DNA of 64,000 bases from Leifsonia sp. TF02-11 (GTDB lineage Bacteria; Actinomycetota; Actinomycetes; Actinomycetales; Microbacteriaceae). The stretch is from the NCBI RefSeq assembly GCF_017565305.1, contig NZ_JAGEKP010000014.1, positions 62,001-126,000 of the forward strand, given 5' to 3'. The notes under the pieces are model-generated. The model saw nothing but the letters and a program-made list of their open reading frames with translations. It did not search any database and was not told the origin of the DNA. Shown here piece by piece: positions 51,165 through 59,838 of the stretch; the stretch's first letter is position 1; each line of letters starts with the position of its first letter. Both the position numbers and the translations under genes were made by a program.

Positions 51165-51839
51165 TCAGCGCGCGGCCGTGGCGACGATCGCGAGCCCGCG
51201 AGCGCGCAGCAGCCGGGCATCGGCATCGAGAGCCGCCTGGAGTCGCTCGTGCGTGCCGACGATGTGGCGGTGGATGCTCTCCGCCGCCGCGTCGGCGTCG
51301 CGCGCCGCGACCTGGTCGACGATCGTGCGGTGCTCCTCCCACGCGGTGCGCCTGGCCTCCGGCGTGCGCACTTCGAGCCAGCGCGTGCGCGCGAGCCTGG
51401 TCATCGCCGACGCGACCGTGTCGGCGAAGAAGTGGTTGCCGCTGAGCTCGGCCAGCCGCACATGGAAGTCGGCGCCCGCCCCGACGGCCTCCTCGTTGGG
51501 ACGCTCTGGGCCGGCGGCGCCGAGCGCGTCCCGCAGCGCGCCGAGGGCGGCGTCGGAGGCGCGCGCGACGCTGAGTCGAACGCCCGCGGACTCGACAGCG
51601 TCCCGCAGCTCGCTCAGCCCCGCGATCTCGCCGAGGTCGATGGGGGAGACCTCCCACGCGCGACCGTCGCGCCGCACCAGGCCTTCCGCCTCGAGACGCA
51701 TCAGCGCCGCACGCAGCGGGGTACGGCTGGCGCCGAGCTCGGCCTCCAGACCGCGTTCGGTGATCCGCGAGCCGGGGACGCGTTCCAGGTCGAGGATCCC
51801 GGAACGGAGTCGCTCGTAGACGTGGGACTGCTCTGCCAT
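51165..51839 (-). CDS. GntR/FadR-family transcriptional regulator
   Basis: 224 residues from ATG at 51839. N-terminal winged helix VYERLRSGILDLERVPGSRITERGLEAELGASRTPLRAALMRLEAEGLV (residues 7-55), then the all-helical FCD ligand domain with ELRDAVESAGVRLS, HVRLAELSGNHFF and HRTIVDQVAARDADAAAESIHRHI, whose Asp/His residues usually bind metal. Divergent from the MFS gene; three GGTATACC boxes lie between, the likely operator. Ligand unknown. Confidence 0.9.
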   Translation of the reverse strand: MAEQSHVYERLRSGILDLERVPGSRITERGLEAELGASRTPLRAALMRLEAEGLVRRDGRAWEVSPIDLGEIAGLSELRDAVESAGVRLSVARASDAALGALRDALGAAGPERPNEEAVGAGADFHVRLAELSGNHFFADTVASAMTRLARTRWLEVRTPEARRTAWEEHRTIVDQVAARDADAAAESIHRHIVGTHERLQAALDADARLLRARGLAIVATAAR

Positions 51840-51851
51840 GTCGCTCCTTTT

Positions 51852-51886
51852 GGTATACCAGGCCGGTATACCGCTAGGGTATACCG
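51852..51886. promoter_or_regulatory. Triple GGTATACC operator between gntR and MFS gene
   Basis: The palindrome GGTATACC occurs at 51852-51859, 51865-51872 and 51879-51886, steps of 13 and 14 bp. The third box ends 1 nt before the MFS start codon and overlaps a possible leaderless -10 (TAGGGT, 51875-51880). The first box is 12 bp ahead of the gntR ATG. FadR/GntR proteins bind short palindromes of this type; bound repressor would block both promoters. Confidence 0.75.
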
Positions 51887-51887
51887 C

Positions 51888-53117
51888 ATGAGCGATCGGA
51901 CGCGAGCAGACACCCGGAAGGCACGAACCCCTCGGCCCTGGCTGATGCTCGCGCTCGGGGTCGCCGGGCAGGCGAGCTCGACGGTCTTCGTCTCCACTCC
52001 GGCGTTCCTCATCCCGCTGCTGCACACCGAACGCGGGCTCAGCCTGGCGCAGGCCGGCCTGCTGGCGTCCGCCCCCACGCTCGGCCTGGTGCTCGCGCTC
52101 ATCGCCTGGGGAGCGCTGAGCGACCGCATCGGGGAGCGCTGGGTCATCGCCGCCGGGCTGGCCCTGACCGCTGCAGCGGCGGTCGCGGCGATGTTCGTGT
52201 CGTCCTACGTCGCGCTCGGTGCGCTCTTCCTCGTCGGGGGGATGGCGGCGGCCAGCCCCAACGCGGCGAGCGGACGCGTCGTCATCGGCTGGTTCGCCAA
52301 GGAGCGGCGCGGGCTGGCGATGGGCATCCGCCAGATGTGCCAGCCGCTGGGCGTCGCGATCGCGGCGATCAGCGTGCCGCTCCTGGCGGCTTCCGGCGGG
52401 ATCGCGGCCGCCCTCGCGGTGCCGGCCGTGCTGTGCGGGGTCTCGGCAGTGCTGTGCGCCATCGCCATCGTGGACCCGCCGCGCCCGCCGCGCCGGACCG
52501 CAGACGGTGACGCCGCCCACCCGCAGGCAGCGTGGCGCCCCTACCGCGAGACGTCGCTGCTGTGGCGCATCCACGCCGTCTCGATGCTGCTCGTGGTGCC
52601 CCAGTTCACCGTGTCCACCTTCGGCCTGGTCTGGCTCGTCACCGAGCTGCACTTCACCTCCCTGGCCGCGGGCATCGTGATCGGCGTCAGCCAATTCGCC
52701 GGCGCCGTCGGCCGCATCGGGATCGGCGTCTTGAGCGACCGGGTGGGCAGCCACCTGGTGCCGCTCCGCTGGGTGTCGGTCGCGGCCGTGGCCGTCATGC
52801 TCCTCATGGGGGTGGCGTCGGCGCTGGGATCGGTCGCCGCGGCGGTCATCCTCATCGCGGCAGCGGTGGTGACCGTGGCCGACAACGGCCTCGCATACAC
52901 GTCGGTGGCGGAGATCGCGGGGCCGTTCTGGTCGGGCCGCGCGCTGGGGGCGCAGAACACGGGACAGTTCCTGGCGGCCTCGGCGGTGGGTCCGGCGGTC
53001 GGCGCGCTCATCGGCTGGGTCGGCTTCCCGCTGGCCTTCGCCGCCGTGGCCGTGTGCCCGGCGATCGCCGCCCCGCTCGTGCCGCGCGACCGGGAGCTGT
53101 CCGTCGTCCCCGAATAG
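51888..53117 (+). CDS. Major facilitator superfamily transporter
   Basis: 409 residues, 12 predicted transmembrane helices. The MFS loop motif [18 protein letters not shown] (near 78) and its repeat [16 protein letters not shown] in the second half are visible. MFS genes divergent from a FadR-type regulator often import organic acids, or export drugs; substrate cannot be assigned. Very short 5' region. Located inside the otherwise conserved rimM-trmD neighbourhood. Confidence 0.88.
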   Translation: MSDRTRADTRKARTPRPWLMLALGVAGQASSTVFVSTPAFLIPLLHTERGLSLAQAGLLASAPTLGLVLALIAWGALSDRIGERWVIAAGLALTAAAAVAAMFVSSYVALGALFLVGGMAAASPNAASGRVVIGWFAKERRGLAMGIRQMCQPLGVAIAAISVPLLAASGGIAAALAVPAVLCGVSAVLCAIAIVDPPRPPRRTADGDAAHPQAAWRPYRETSLLWRIHAVSMLLVVPQFTVSTFGLVWLVTELHFTSLAAGIVIGVSQFAGAVGRIGIGVLSDRVGSHLVPLRWVSVAAVAVMLLMGVASALGSVAAAVILIAAAVVTVADNGLAYTSVAEIAGPFWSGRALGAQNTGQFLAASAVGPAVGALIGWVGFPLAFAAVAVCPAIAAPLVPRDRELSVVPE

Positions 53118-53127
53118 ACTTCCCTCC

Positions 53128-53811
53128 ATGCGCATCGACATCGTCACGATCTTCCCGACCTTCTTCGATGTGCTCGACATCTCGCTGCTCGGCAAGGCCC
53201 GGCAGTCCGGCATCATCCAGCTCGGCGTCCACGACCTCCGCGACAACACGCACGACCGGCACCGCACCGTCGACGACACGCCCTACGGCGGCGGCGCCGG
53301 AATGGTGATGAAGCCGGAGCCCTGGGGGGAGGCGCTCGACGGCATCCTCGCGGGCTCCGACGACCCTCTGCTGATCTTCCCGTCGCCCGCGGGTGACGTC
53401 TTCACGCAGGCGATGGCCCGCGAGCTCTCCGCCGAGTCGCACCTGGTCTTCGGCTGCGGTCGTTACGAGGGCATCGACCAGCGGGTGTTCGACGAATACT
53501 CGGCGCGTGGCCGCGTGCGCCTCGTGAGCGTGGGCGACTACGTGCTCAACGGCGGGGAGGTCGCCACGATGGCGATGATCGAGGCGGTCGGGCGGCTCAT
53601 CCCCGGAGTGGTCGGCAATCCGGAGAGCCTGGTGCAGGAGTCGCACGAGGACGGTCTGCTCGAGTATCCCTCGTACACCAAGCCCGCGCAGTGGCGGGGC
53701 CACGACGTCCCGCCGGTGCTCCTCTCCGGCAACCACGGTGCGATCGAGGCGTGGCGGCGCGAGCAGTCGCTCGCCCGCACCGCCCGGGTGCGCCCCGACC
53801 TCCTGCCGTAG
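53128..53811 (+). CDS. trmD: tRNA (guanine(37)-N1)-methyltransferase
   Basis: 227 residues. [24 protein letters not shown] at the start, [15 protein letters not shown] near 51, [17 protein letters not shown] near 108 and [28 protein letters not shown] near 134 build the SPOUT knot. Methylates G37 next to the anticodon, preventing frameshifts. TAGACT at 53115-53120, 7 nt before the ATG, overlaps the MFS stop region and supports its own leaderless promoter. Confidence 0.96.
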   Translation: MRIDIVTIFPTFFDVLDISLLGKARQSGIIQLGVHDLRDNTHDRHRTVDDTPYGGGAGMVMKPEPWGEALDGILAGSDDPLLIFPSPAGDVFTQAMARELSAESHLVFGCGRYEGIDQRVFDEYSARGRVRLVSVGDYVLNGGEVATMAMIEAVGRLIPGVVGNPESLVQESHEDGLLEYPSYTKPAQWRGHDVPPVLLSGNHGAIEAWRREQSLARTARVRPDLLP

Positions 53812-53840
53812 CCCACGCCGCCCGGTCTGCTCGGGGCGGA

Positions 53841-54605
53841 TCAGGGCGCGGTGAGGACGAGGGGTCCGTTCTCCGTGATCGCGACGGTGTGCTCGGAGTG
53901 GGCTCCGCGGGAGCCGTCGGCGGAGCGCAGCGTCCAGCCGTCGGGGTCGGTGAAGATCTCGTCCGTCGTCTCCAGGAACCACGGCTCGATCGCGATCACC
54001 AGCCCGGGACGGAGCGGGAATCCGCGTCCGGCGCGGCCGTCGTTGGGGATGTGCGGGTCGCCGTGCATCGTGCGCCCGACGCCGTGACCGCCGAACTGCG
54101 TGTTGACCGAGTAGCCCTCGGCGTGCGCCACCGCGGCGATCGCCGCGGAGATGTCGCCGACACGGCCGCCCGGCTGTGCGGCAGCGATGCCGGCGGTCAG
54201 CGCGCGCCGCGTCGTCTCGATGAGGCGCAGATCTTCGTCGCGCGCGGACCCGACGACCAGGCTCACCGCAGAGTCGGCCACCCAGCCGTCGACGCTCGCG
54301 GCGAAGTCGAGGGTCAGGAGATCGCCGTCGCGCAGGCGGTAGTCGTGGGGGAGCCCGTGCAGGACCGCGTCGTTCACCGAGGTGCAGATCACCTTGCCGA
54401 ACGGGCTGGCGCCGAACGAGGGGTGGTAGTCGATGTAGCAGGACTCCGCGCCGCGAGCGCGGATCAGGTCGTGCGCGAGAGCATCGAGCTCCAGGAGGTT
54501 GACGCCCACCCGCGCCGCCGCAGCGGTCTCGGCGAGCACATCGGCGACGAACCGGCCGGCCGGCCGCATCTGCTCGATCTCGGCAGGGGTCCTCAGCTCG
54601 ATCAC
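53841..54605 (-). CDS. map: Methionine aminopeptidase, type I
   Basis: 254 residues from GTG at 54605 (GAGAGAGGA upstream). Metal ligands recognisable in LTLDFAASVDGWVADSAV (two Asp), GGHGVGRTMHGDPHIPND (His), AIEPWF (Glu) and the last Glu in AHSEHTVAI. Removes N-terminal Met from nascent proteins. Convergent with trmD, which is unusual as it is not next to secY/infA here; it may be a second map gene. Confidence 0.93.
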   Translation of the reverse strand: MIELRTPAEIEQMRPAGRFVADVLAETAAAARVGVNLLELDALAHDLIRARGAESCYIDYHPSFGASPFGKVICTSVNDAVLHGLPHDYRLRDGDLLTLDFAASVDGWVADSAVSLVVGSARDEDLRLIETTRRALTAGIAAAQPGGRVGDISAAIAAVAHAEGYSVNTQFGGHGVGRTMHGDPHIPNDGRAGRGFPLRPGLVIAIEPWFLETTDEIFTDPDGWTLRSADGSRGAHSEHTVAITENGPLVLTAP

Positions 54606-54746
54606 GTGTGTCCTCTCTCGCGCGCTCGGAGTCCAGTCTTCCATGCCGACCGGGCGCGTCGGCCCGCGGGCGGGATCCTCGGGCGTGCAGTGCGCCCGTG
54701 GCGAACCCGCAGCCGCCGCACAGCCGCGCGACGCTACGCTGAACGC

Positions 54747-55256
54747 GTGATCATCCGCAAGGCGTTCTACTGGTGGCTCTTCCCGTCCGCCGTGGTGCTG
54801 CCCGTGTGGCTGCTGATCGGCTGGGCGGCGTTCGCTCAGGGCAGCGGCTGGACGTTCCTCGGTCTTCTCGTGCTGTGCCCGATCCTGTTCGTGGCGCTGC
54901 TCGCGATCGGGGGCATCGTGATGGCCCGCAAGAGCGTCCGGGACGCGCGCGCCGTGTCCTGGTACGACACCGGCCTGCTCGCGGGCTGGAGCGCATCCAT
55001 CATCGCGTTCGGCTTCTTCCCGCCCGGGCTGACCGGGTGGCTCGCCGTGCTCGGCGTCCTGTTCTTCCTCGCGATGTTCTGGGTGGGGCTGTGGGAGCTC
55101 GTGACCGAGACGCGCGACCGCGTGCAGGTGTCGTACGCCGCCTACCAGCGCGCAGCGAGCCCGGAGCAGGTCGGCCACCCGCAGAGCGCGCCGACCGAGG
55201 ATGACGCCGACGTCATCATCATCGAAGAGCGCCGCGAGGACCGCTCGTCCGGCTGA
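54747..55256 (+). CDS. Membrane protein, unknown function
   Basis: 169 residues from GTG at 54747; TACGCT ends 6 nt upstream (leaderless). Four predicted helices: [64 protein letters not shown] and [26 protein letters not shown]-terminus acidic and cytoplasmic ([15 protein letters not shown]). No family recognised. Confidence 0.7.
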   Translation: MIIRKAFYWWLFPSAVVLPVWLLIGWAAFAQGSGWTFLGLLVLCPILFVALLAIGGIVMARKSVRDARAVSWYDTGLLAGWSASIIAFGFFPPGLTGWLAVLGVLFFLAMFWVGLWELVTETRDRVQVSYAAYQRAASPEQVGHPQSAPTEDDADVIIIEERREDRSSG

Positions 55257-55277
55257 CGGAGACCTGCGCGACGCGCT

Positions 55278-55307
55278 TTGGCAATCGGACCGCAGGCATG
55301 GCAGAAT
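55278..55307 (+). promoter_or_regulatory. Promoter and long leader of rplS
   Basis: TTGGCA (55278-55283), 18-bp spacer, CAGAAT (55302-55307). The transcript would carry about 145 nt of leader before rplS (55459). That leader is GC-rich and capable of folding but I recognise no known RNA class in it. Confidence 0.5.
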
Positions 55308-55458
55308 AGATCTTCGTGCCGCCGCCAGGCTCTGCCGCAGGGGAGCCAGCATCTCGAGCGCGCACACCCCAATCGAATCCCGGCCGCACCGCCTGTCATC
55401 CAGCGCGCGGCCCCGAGTCCGTCCCCGACCTGCCGGCGGGTACAGAGAGCGAACAGCA

Positions 55459-55806
55459 ATGCACATCCTCGATCAGGTGGACGCCGCGTCCCTCAAGCAG
55501 GACATCCCCGCGTTCCGCGCCGGCGACACCGTCAAGGTGCACGTCAACATCATCGAGGGCAGCCGCTCTCGTATCCAGGTCTTCCAGGGCGTCGTGATCG
55601 GCCGCTCGGGCGAAGGCGTCCGCGAGACCTTCACGGTCCGCAAGGTCAGCTTCCAGGTCGGCGTCGAGCGTACCTTCCCGGTGCACTCCCCGGTCATCGA
55701 CCACATCGAGGTCGTCACCCGCGGTGACGTCCGTCGCGCCAAGCTGTACTACCTGCGCGAGCTGCGCGGCAAGAAGGCGAAGATCAAGGAGAAGCGCGAC
55801 AACTGA
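55459..55806 (+). CDS. rplS: 50S ribosomal protein L19
   Basis: 115 residues: [44 protein letters not shown] and [42 protein letters not shown] are standard L19. Located at the 30S/50S interface. ATG at 55459 with GAGAGCGAA upstream. Followed by a strong hairpin. Confidence 0.97.
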   Translation: MHILDQVDAASLKQDIPAFRAGDTVKVHVNIIEGSRSRIQVFQGVVIGRSGEGVRETFTVRKVSFQVGVERTFPVHSPVIDHIEVVTRGDVRRAKLYYLRELRGKKAKIKEKRDN

Positions 55807-55826
55807 GCGTTTCGCGCGCCTCATCC

Positions 55827-55864
55827 ACTGAGCTCCCGGTCCTACACTGGACCGGGAGCTCAGT
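55827..55864 (+). terminator. Hairpin after rplS
   Basis: 16-bp perfect stem ACTGAGCTCCCGGTCC with its complement, loop TACACT. Followed only by CGTTGT, so a weak or Rho-aided terminator. It lies 20 nt after rplS and 37 nt before lepB. Confidence 0.65.
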
Positions 55865-55901
55865 CGTTGTGAGCGCCGGGAACGAGAAGTAAGGCACGCG
55901 A

Positions 55902-56636
55902 ATGACGGACGAGACGCTGCCGAGCCGCTCGGCCGGGCGGGAACGCAGCCGCCGAGGCATCCTGCCGTTCCTCCGCGACGTGCTGGTGGTCGTCGTGATC
56001 TCGCTGCTGGTCGCCTTCCTGATCAAGACCTTCGTGGTCCGCTCCTTCTACATCCCCTCCGGTTCGATGGAGAACACGCTCCAGATCGACGACAAGATCC
56101 TCGTCAACGAACTCCAGCCGTCGGTGTTCGGCCTCAGCCGCGGCGACGTCGTGGTCTTCCGCGACCCGGGAGGCTGGCTGCCGCCCTCCCCGCCCGTGGC
56201 GCGCAACCCGCTGGCCCAGGCGGCGGACACCGCCCTCACCTTCGTCGGCCTGTCCGCGTCCGACAGCGACGACCACCTGGTCAAACGGATCATCGGGCTT
56301 CCCGGCGACCACGTCGTCTGCTGCAACACGGCCGGCCGGATCCTGGTGAACGGCACGCCGATCGTGGAGCCGTACATCCAGGTCCCGCCCGGGCAGAAGG
56401 ACGCGGCGACGCTCGCGTTCGACGTCACGGTCCCCGCCGGGCGGCTCTGGGTCATGGGCGACAACCGTTACGACTCGCAGGACTCCTCGCGCAACCAGGC
56501 ATTGCCCGGCCACGGCTTCGTGCCGCTCGACCACGTCGTCGGCCGGGCGGTGGTGATCAGCTGGCCGGTGAGCAGATGGTCCTGGCTGGACGACTATCCT
56601 GAAGCCTTCCGGGAAGTGAAGGAGAAGCGGCAATGA
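55902..56636 (+). CDS. lepB: Signal peptidase I
   Basis: 244 residues. Cytoplasmic N-terminus with RRGILPFLRD, one transmembrane helix (VLVVVVISLLVAFLIKTFVV), catalytic Ser in IPSGSMENTL near 54 and catalytic Lys in HLVKRIIGLPGD near 127, with MGDNRYDSQDSR-like box near 185. Cleaves signal peptides of exported proteins at the outer membrane face. Stop overlaps rnhB start (ATGA). Confidence 0.96.
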   Translation: MTDETLPSRSAGRERSRRGILPFLRDVLVVVVISLLVAFLIKTFVVRSFYIPSGSMENTLQIDDKILVNELQPSVFGLSRGDVVVFRDPGGWLPPSPPVARNPLAQAADTALTFVGLSASDSDDHLVKRIIGLPGDHVVCCNTAGRILVNGTPIVEPYIQVPPGQKDAATLAFDVTVPAGRLWVMGDNRYDSQDSSRNQALPGHGFVPLDHVVGRAVVISWPVSRWSWLDDYPEAFREVKEKRQ

Positions 56637-57298
56637 TGACCCCGGTCACGCCGACACTGCGTTTCGAGAAGGCGCTGTACCGTGACGGCGTCACGTCGAT
56701 CGTCGCGGTGGACGAGGTGGGGCGCGGCGCGCTCGCCGGGCCGGTCGCCGTCGGCATGGTGGTCATCGACACCGGCGTCAAGCGCATCCCACCCGGACTG
56801 CGCGACTCCAAACTGCTTCCGGAGCCCGCGCGCGAGGCGCTCGAGCCGGCGTGCCGGCGCTGGTCGCTCTTCCACGCCGTCGGCCTGGCGTCGGCTGCGG
56901 AGGTCGACGCGCTCGGCATCATGCGCTGCCTGGGGCTCGCGGGAGCCCGCGCCCTGGAAAGCCTCGAGGAGCAGGGTGCGCAGGTGCGCGAGAGCACGCT
57001 GATCCTGGACGGCAACTACGACTACCTGAATCCGGCGCTGCTGCGTCCCGCCCGCGTGGTCACGCGCATCAAGGCCGATCGGGACTGCGCATCGGTCGCT
57101 GCCGCCTCCGTGATCGCCAAGGTGCACCGCGACAGGCTCATGATCGAGCACGACGAGCAGTACCCCGGGTACGGCTGGGTGAGCAATAAGGGCTACTCGA
57201 CGCCGGAGCACTTCGCCGCGATCGCCTCGCTCGGACCGAGCGCGCTGCACAGACTGACCTGGTTGAAGGACCTCCAGACACTCGACATGCCGATTTAG
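56633..57298 (+). CDS. rnhB: Ribonuclease HII
   Basis: 221 residues. Catalytic Asp/Glu in VAVDEVGRGALAGPVAVGMVV near 25, DSKLLPEPAREAL, second Asp in ILDGNYDYL near 124, and KADRDCASVAAASVIAKVHRDR near 144. Removes RNA and single ribonucleotides from DNA. Two tandem Met codons at the start; coupled to lepB. Confidence 0.96.
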   Translation: MMTPVTPTLRFEKALYRDGVTSIVAVDEVGRGALAGPVAVGMVVIDTGVKRIPPGLRDSKLLPEPAREALEPACRRWSLFHAVGLASAAEVDALGIMRCLGLAGARALESLEEQGAQVRESTLILDGNYDYLNPALLRPARVVTRIKADRDCASVAAASVIAKVHRDRLMIEHDEQYPGYGWVSNKGYSTPEHFAAIASLGPSALHRLTWLKDLQTLDMPI

Positions 57299-57327
57299 GG
57301 TCGAGCTCGGCTTAGACTTGTCGAACG

Positions 57328-57651
57328 ATGGATGAGGACGAGTTCGACGACTACGACCGCGAGGTCGAGCTGGCTTTGTATCGCGAATACCGGGACGTCG
57401 TCTCGCAGTTCAAGTACGTGATCGAGACCGAGCGCCGCTTCTACCTCGCGAACGAGGTGGAGTTCGTGCGGCGGGACACGGAGCACGACTTCTATTTCGA
57501 GCTCACGATGAACGATGTCTGGGTGTGGGACGTCTACCGCGCCGATCGTTTCGTCAAGTCGGTTCGCGTGCTGACGTTCAAGGACGTCAACATCGAGGAG
57601 CTCTCGAGCAAGGAGTTCGAGCTCCCCAAGGAGCTCGCGCTCGACGAGTGA
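57328..57651 (+). CDS. DUF2469 family protein
   Basis: 107 residues, acidic: EDEFDDYDREVELALYREYRDVVSQFKYVIETERRFYLANEVEF and FYFELTMNDVWVWDVYRADRFVKSVRVLTFKDVNIEEL. This small protein is almost invariable in actinobacteria between rnhB and yraN; function unknown. TAGACT at 57313-57318, 9 nt before the ATG, suggests a leaderless transcript. Confidence 0.93.
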   Translation: MDEDEFDDYDREVELALYREYRDVVSQFKYVIETERRFYLANEVEFVRRDTEHDFYFELTMNDVWVWDVYRADRFVKSVRVLTFKDVNIEELSSKEFELPKELALDE

Positions 57652-57752
57652 GCGTTTCCTCCACAGCGCCCTGAATTGCTGATCTCTCCACAGATTTCCA
57701 GCCGCTCGCTCGCGCCCGTTCCTCCCCGGCCAGGCTGGTCGCGGGAGGACAC

Positions 57753-58109
57753 ATGGCAGAGAAGGACCGACTGGGTCGGGATGGCGAGGCGCTGGCGGCG
57801 CGCTGGTTGGAAGATCGTGGGTACACGGTCGTGGAGCGCAACTGGCGCTGTGCGGCGGGTGAAGTCGACCTGATCGTCCGTCGGGCGCGGACGACGGTGT
57901 TCGTCGAGGTCAAGACGCGCAGTTCGGTGGCGTACGGGCATCCGTTCGAGGCGATCACCGCTGCGAAGGCGACGCGGTTGCGGAGGCTCGCCGCCGAATG
58001 GTGCCGGGCGCACGCCCCGGTCCCGGGCGAGACACGGATCGATGCCATCGCCGTGCTCGGCGCGCGGGGGGCGGAACCGTCGATCGAGCACCTGATGGGG
58101 GTGGCGTGA
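57753..58109 (+). CDS. YraN family protein (UPF0102)
   Basis: 118 residues. GRDGEALAARWLEDRGYTVVERNWRCAAGEVDLIVRRARTTVFVEVKTRSS carries the restriction-endonuclease-like core (Glu, Asp, and ExK in VEVKTR). Family function uncertain, linked to nuclease activity. ATG at 57753 with GGGAGG upstream; a 101-bp gap with no clear gene precedes it. Stop overlaps the comM start (TGATG). Confidence 0.93.
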   Translation: MAEKDRLGRDGEALAARWLEDRGYTVVERNWRCAAGEVDLIVRRARTTVFVEVKTRSSVAYGHPFEAITAAKATRLRRLAAEWCRAHAPVPGETRIDAIAVLGARGAEPSIEHLMGVA

Positions 58110-59650
58110 TGGCCGTCGCCCGCACCTTCGCCGTTGCATTGACCGGGGTCCGCGGCGATGTCGTCGAGGTCGAAGCCGACATCTCGGCCGGGCTTCCCGC
58201 ATTCGTTTTGATCGGGCTGCCCGACGCCGCGCTGGGGGAGTCGCGCAAGCGCGTGTCGGCGGCTGCGGCGAACGCCGGGTGCGCGCTCACACAGCGCAAG
58301 CTCACCGTGAACCTCTCGCCCGCGTCCCTCCGCAAGCAGGGATCGGGGTTCGACCTGGCGATCGCCGTCGCGGCGCTGGCCGCGTCGGGGGAGATCCCGG
58401 CCGAGGCCGCTGCCGGAGCCGTGCATCTGGGTGAACTGGGGCTCGATGGCCGGCTGCGCCCGGTGCCCGGCATCCTGCCGTCGGTCCTCGCGGCGCGCGA
58501 CGCCGGGTTCAGGCGGGTACTGGTCCCGAGTGGGAACGCCGAGGAAGCGCAGCTCGTGGGCGGGATCGAGGTGGTGCCCGTCGTGGGGCTGCGCGCCGCG
58601 GCGATCCTCCACGGCGCCGAGCTCGACCCGGTCGATGAAGAGCCGGTGCCGCTGTCCGACGAGGTCCCTCGTGCCGGGCCCGAGCCCGACATGGCGGACG
58701 TCTCGGGCAACGACGAAGCGGTCGACGCGTTCGTCGTGGCGGCGGCCGGCGGGCACAACGTGTCGATGGTCGGTCCGCCCGGCGCAGGCAAGACCATGCT
58801 CGCGCGCCGGCTGCCGTCGCTGCTGCCCGACCTGACCGCCGAGCAGGCTCTGGAGTCGACCTCGATCCGCTCCCTCGCGGGCAGGGGAGTCGGCGGAGTG
58901 CTCGTGCACCGGCCGCCGTTCGAATCCCCGCACCACACGGCGTCGGCCGTCTCCCTCGTCGGCGGCGGGACCACGCGGCTCGTCCCGGGAGCGATCGTCC
59001 GCGCGACGAACGGCGTGCTCTTCCTCGACGAGGCGGCGGAGTTCCCGGCCAGCGTGCTCGACGCACTTCGCCAGCCCCTGGAATCGGGCGGGATCACGAT
59101 CCACCGGGCGAGCGGCACCGCTGCCTTCCCCGCCCGCTTCCAACTCGTGCTCGCCTCGAACCCGTGCCCGTGCGGCCGCTACGGATCAGCCGACGAGGAG
59201 TGCAGCTGCACGCCCATCGCACGGCGCCGCTACTTCGCACGGCTGTCCGGACCGCTCCTCGACCGCATCGACCTCCACCTCACCGTGCGGCGCCTCGGCC
59301 TCGGCGCGCTCCGCACGTCGACGGACAGTGGGACGGCCAGCCGTTCGAGCGCATTGCTCCGCGAGCGTGTCGTCCAGGCGCGGGCCGCGGCCGCGGAGCG
59401 CCTCGCCGGCACCGGCTGGAGCACGAACGCCGAAGCCGCGGGACCCTGGCTGCGCGCCGCACCCCGTCGGGTCGCTCCCGGCGCCCGCGCCGCACTCGAC
59501 CGCGCTCTGGAACGAGGCGGCGTCACCATGCGCGGCTACGACCGCGTCCTGCGCGTCGCCTGGACCCTGGCGGACCTCGACGGGGCCGGAAGCCCCAGCG
59601 CCGATGAGGTCGGCCGCGCGCTCTACCTGCGACGAGGGGTGGGGGCGTGA
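58109..59650 (+). CDS. comM: Magnesium chelatase-like AAA+ ATPase, ComM/YifB family
   Basis: 513 residues. N-terminal Lon-type domain (VEVEADISAGLPAFVLIGLPDAALGESRKRV), Walker A GPPGAGKTMLARRLPSLLPDL near 223, Walker B GVLFLDEAAEFPASVLDALRQPLESG near 305, and a Cys cluster NPCPCGRYGSADEECSC near 352. Related to the ComM helicase that aids recombination of transformed DNA; located directly before dprA, another transformation gene. Confidence 0.94.
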   Translation: MAVARTFAVALTGVRGDVVEVEADISAGLPAFVLIGLPDAALGESRKRVSAAAANAGCALTQRKLTVNLSPASLRKQGSGFDLAIAVAALAASGEIPAEAAAGAVHLGELGLDGRLRPVPGILPSVLAARDAGFRRVLVPSGNAEEAQLVGGIEVVPVVGLRAAAILHGAELDPVDEEPVPLSDEVPRAGPEPDMADVSGNDEAVDAFVVAAAGGHNVSMVGPPGAGKTMLARRLPSLLPDLTAEQALESTSIRSLAGRGVGGVLVHRPPFESPHHTASAVSLVGGGTTRLVPGAIVRATNGVLFLDEAAEFPASVLDALRQPLESGGITIHRASGTAAFPARFQLVLASNPCPCGRYGSADEECSCTPIARRRYFARLSGPLLDRIDLHLTVRRLGLGALRTSTDSGTASRSSALLRERVVQARAAAAERLAGTGWSTNAEAAGPWLRAAPRRVAPGARAALDRALERGGVTMRGYDRVLRVAWTLADLDGAGSPSADEVGRALYLRRGVGA

Positions 59651-59838
59651 TGGGGGGAGTGAGCCGGATGCACGGGCGCGCTGTGCGTGAGCGCGGGGCG
59701 ATGGCCGGAAGGTTCGTGCCGGGCGCGTTCGATCTCGCCGCGGAGGGCGGGGGTAGGCGGGCTTGGCTGCGTCGCCTCCGTCGCGCTGTTCATCTGGTCG
59801 CGGGTGCGGGTGCGGCTTCACGTATCGGGGGTGCGTGA
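59647..59838 (+). CDS. Possible small Arg/Gly-rich protein between comM and dprA
   Basis: 63 residues from GTG at 59647, which overlaps the comM stop, to a TGA that overlaps the dprA ATG. The exact coupling at both ends favours a real gene, but composition is only weakly gene-like, with lower third-codon GC than neighbours and no recognisable domain. It may simply be an open spacer that keeps ribosomes running into dprA. Confidence 0.3.
   Translation: MMGGVSRMHGRAVRERGAMAGRFVPGAFDLAAEGGGRRAWLRRLRRAVHLVAGAGAASRIGGA

Noticed and set aside
55827-55864. Typical intrinsic terminator after rplS
   Set aside because: The stem is strong but there is no T run, so intrinsic termination is not certain; listed with reduced confidence.
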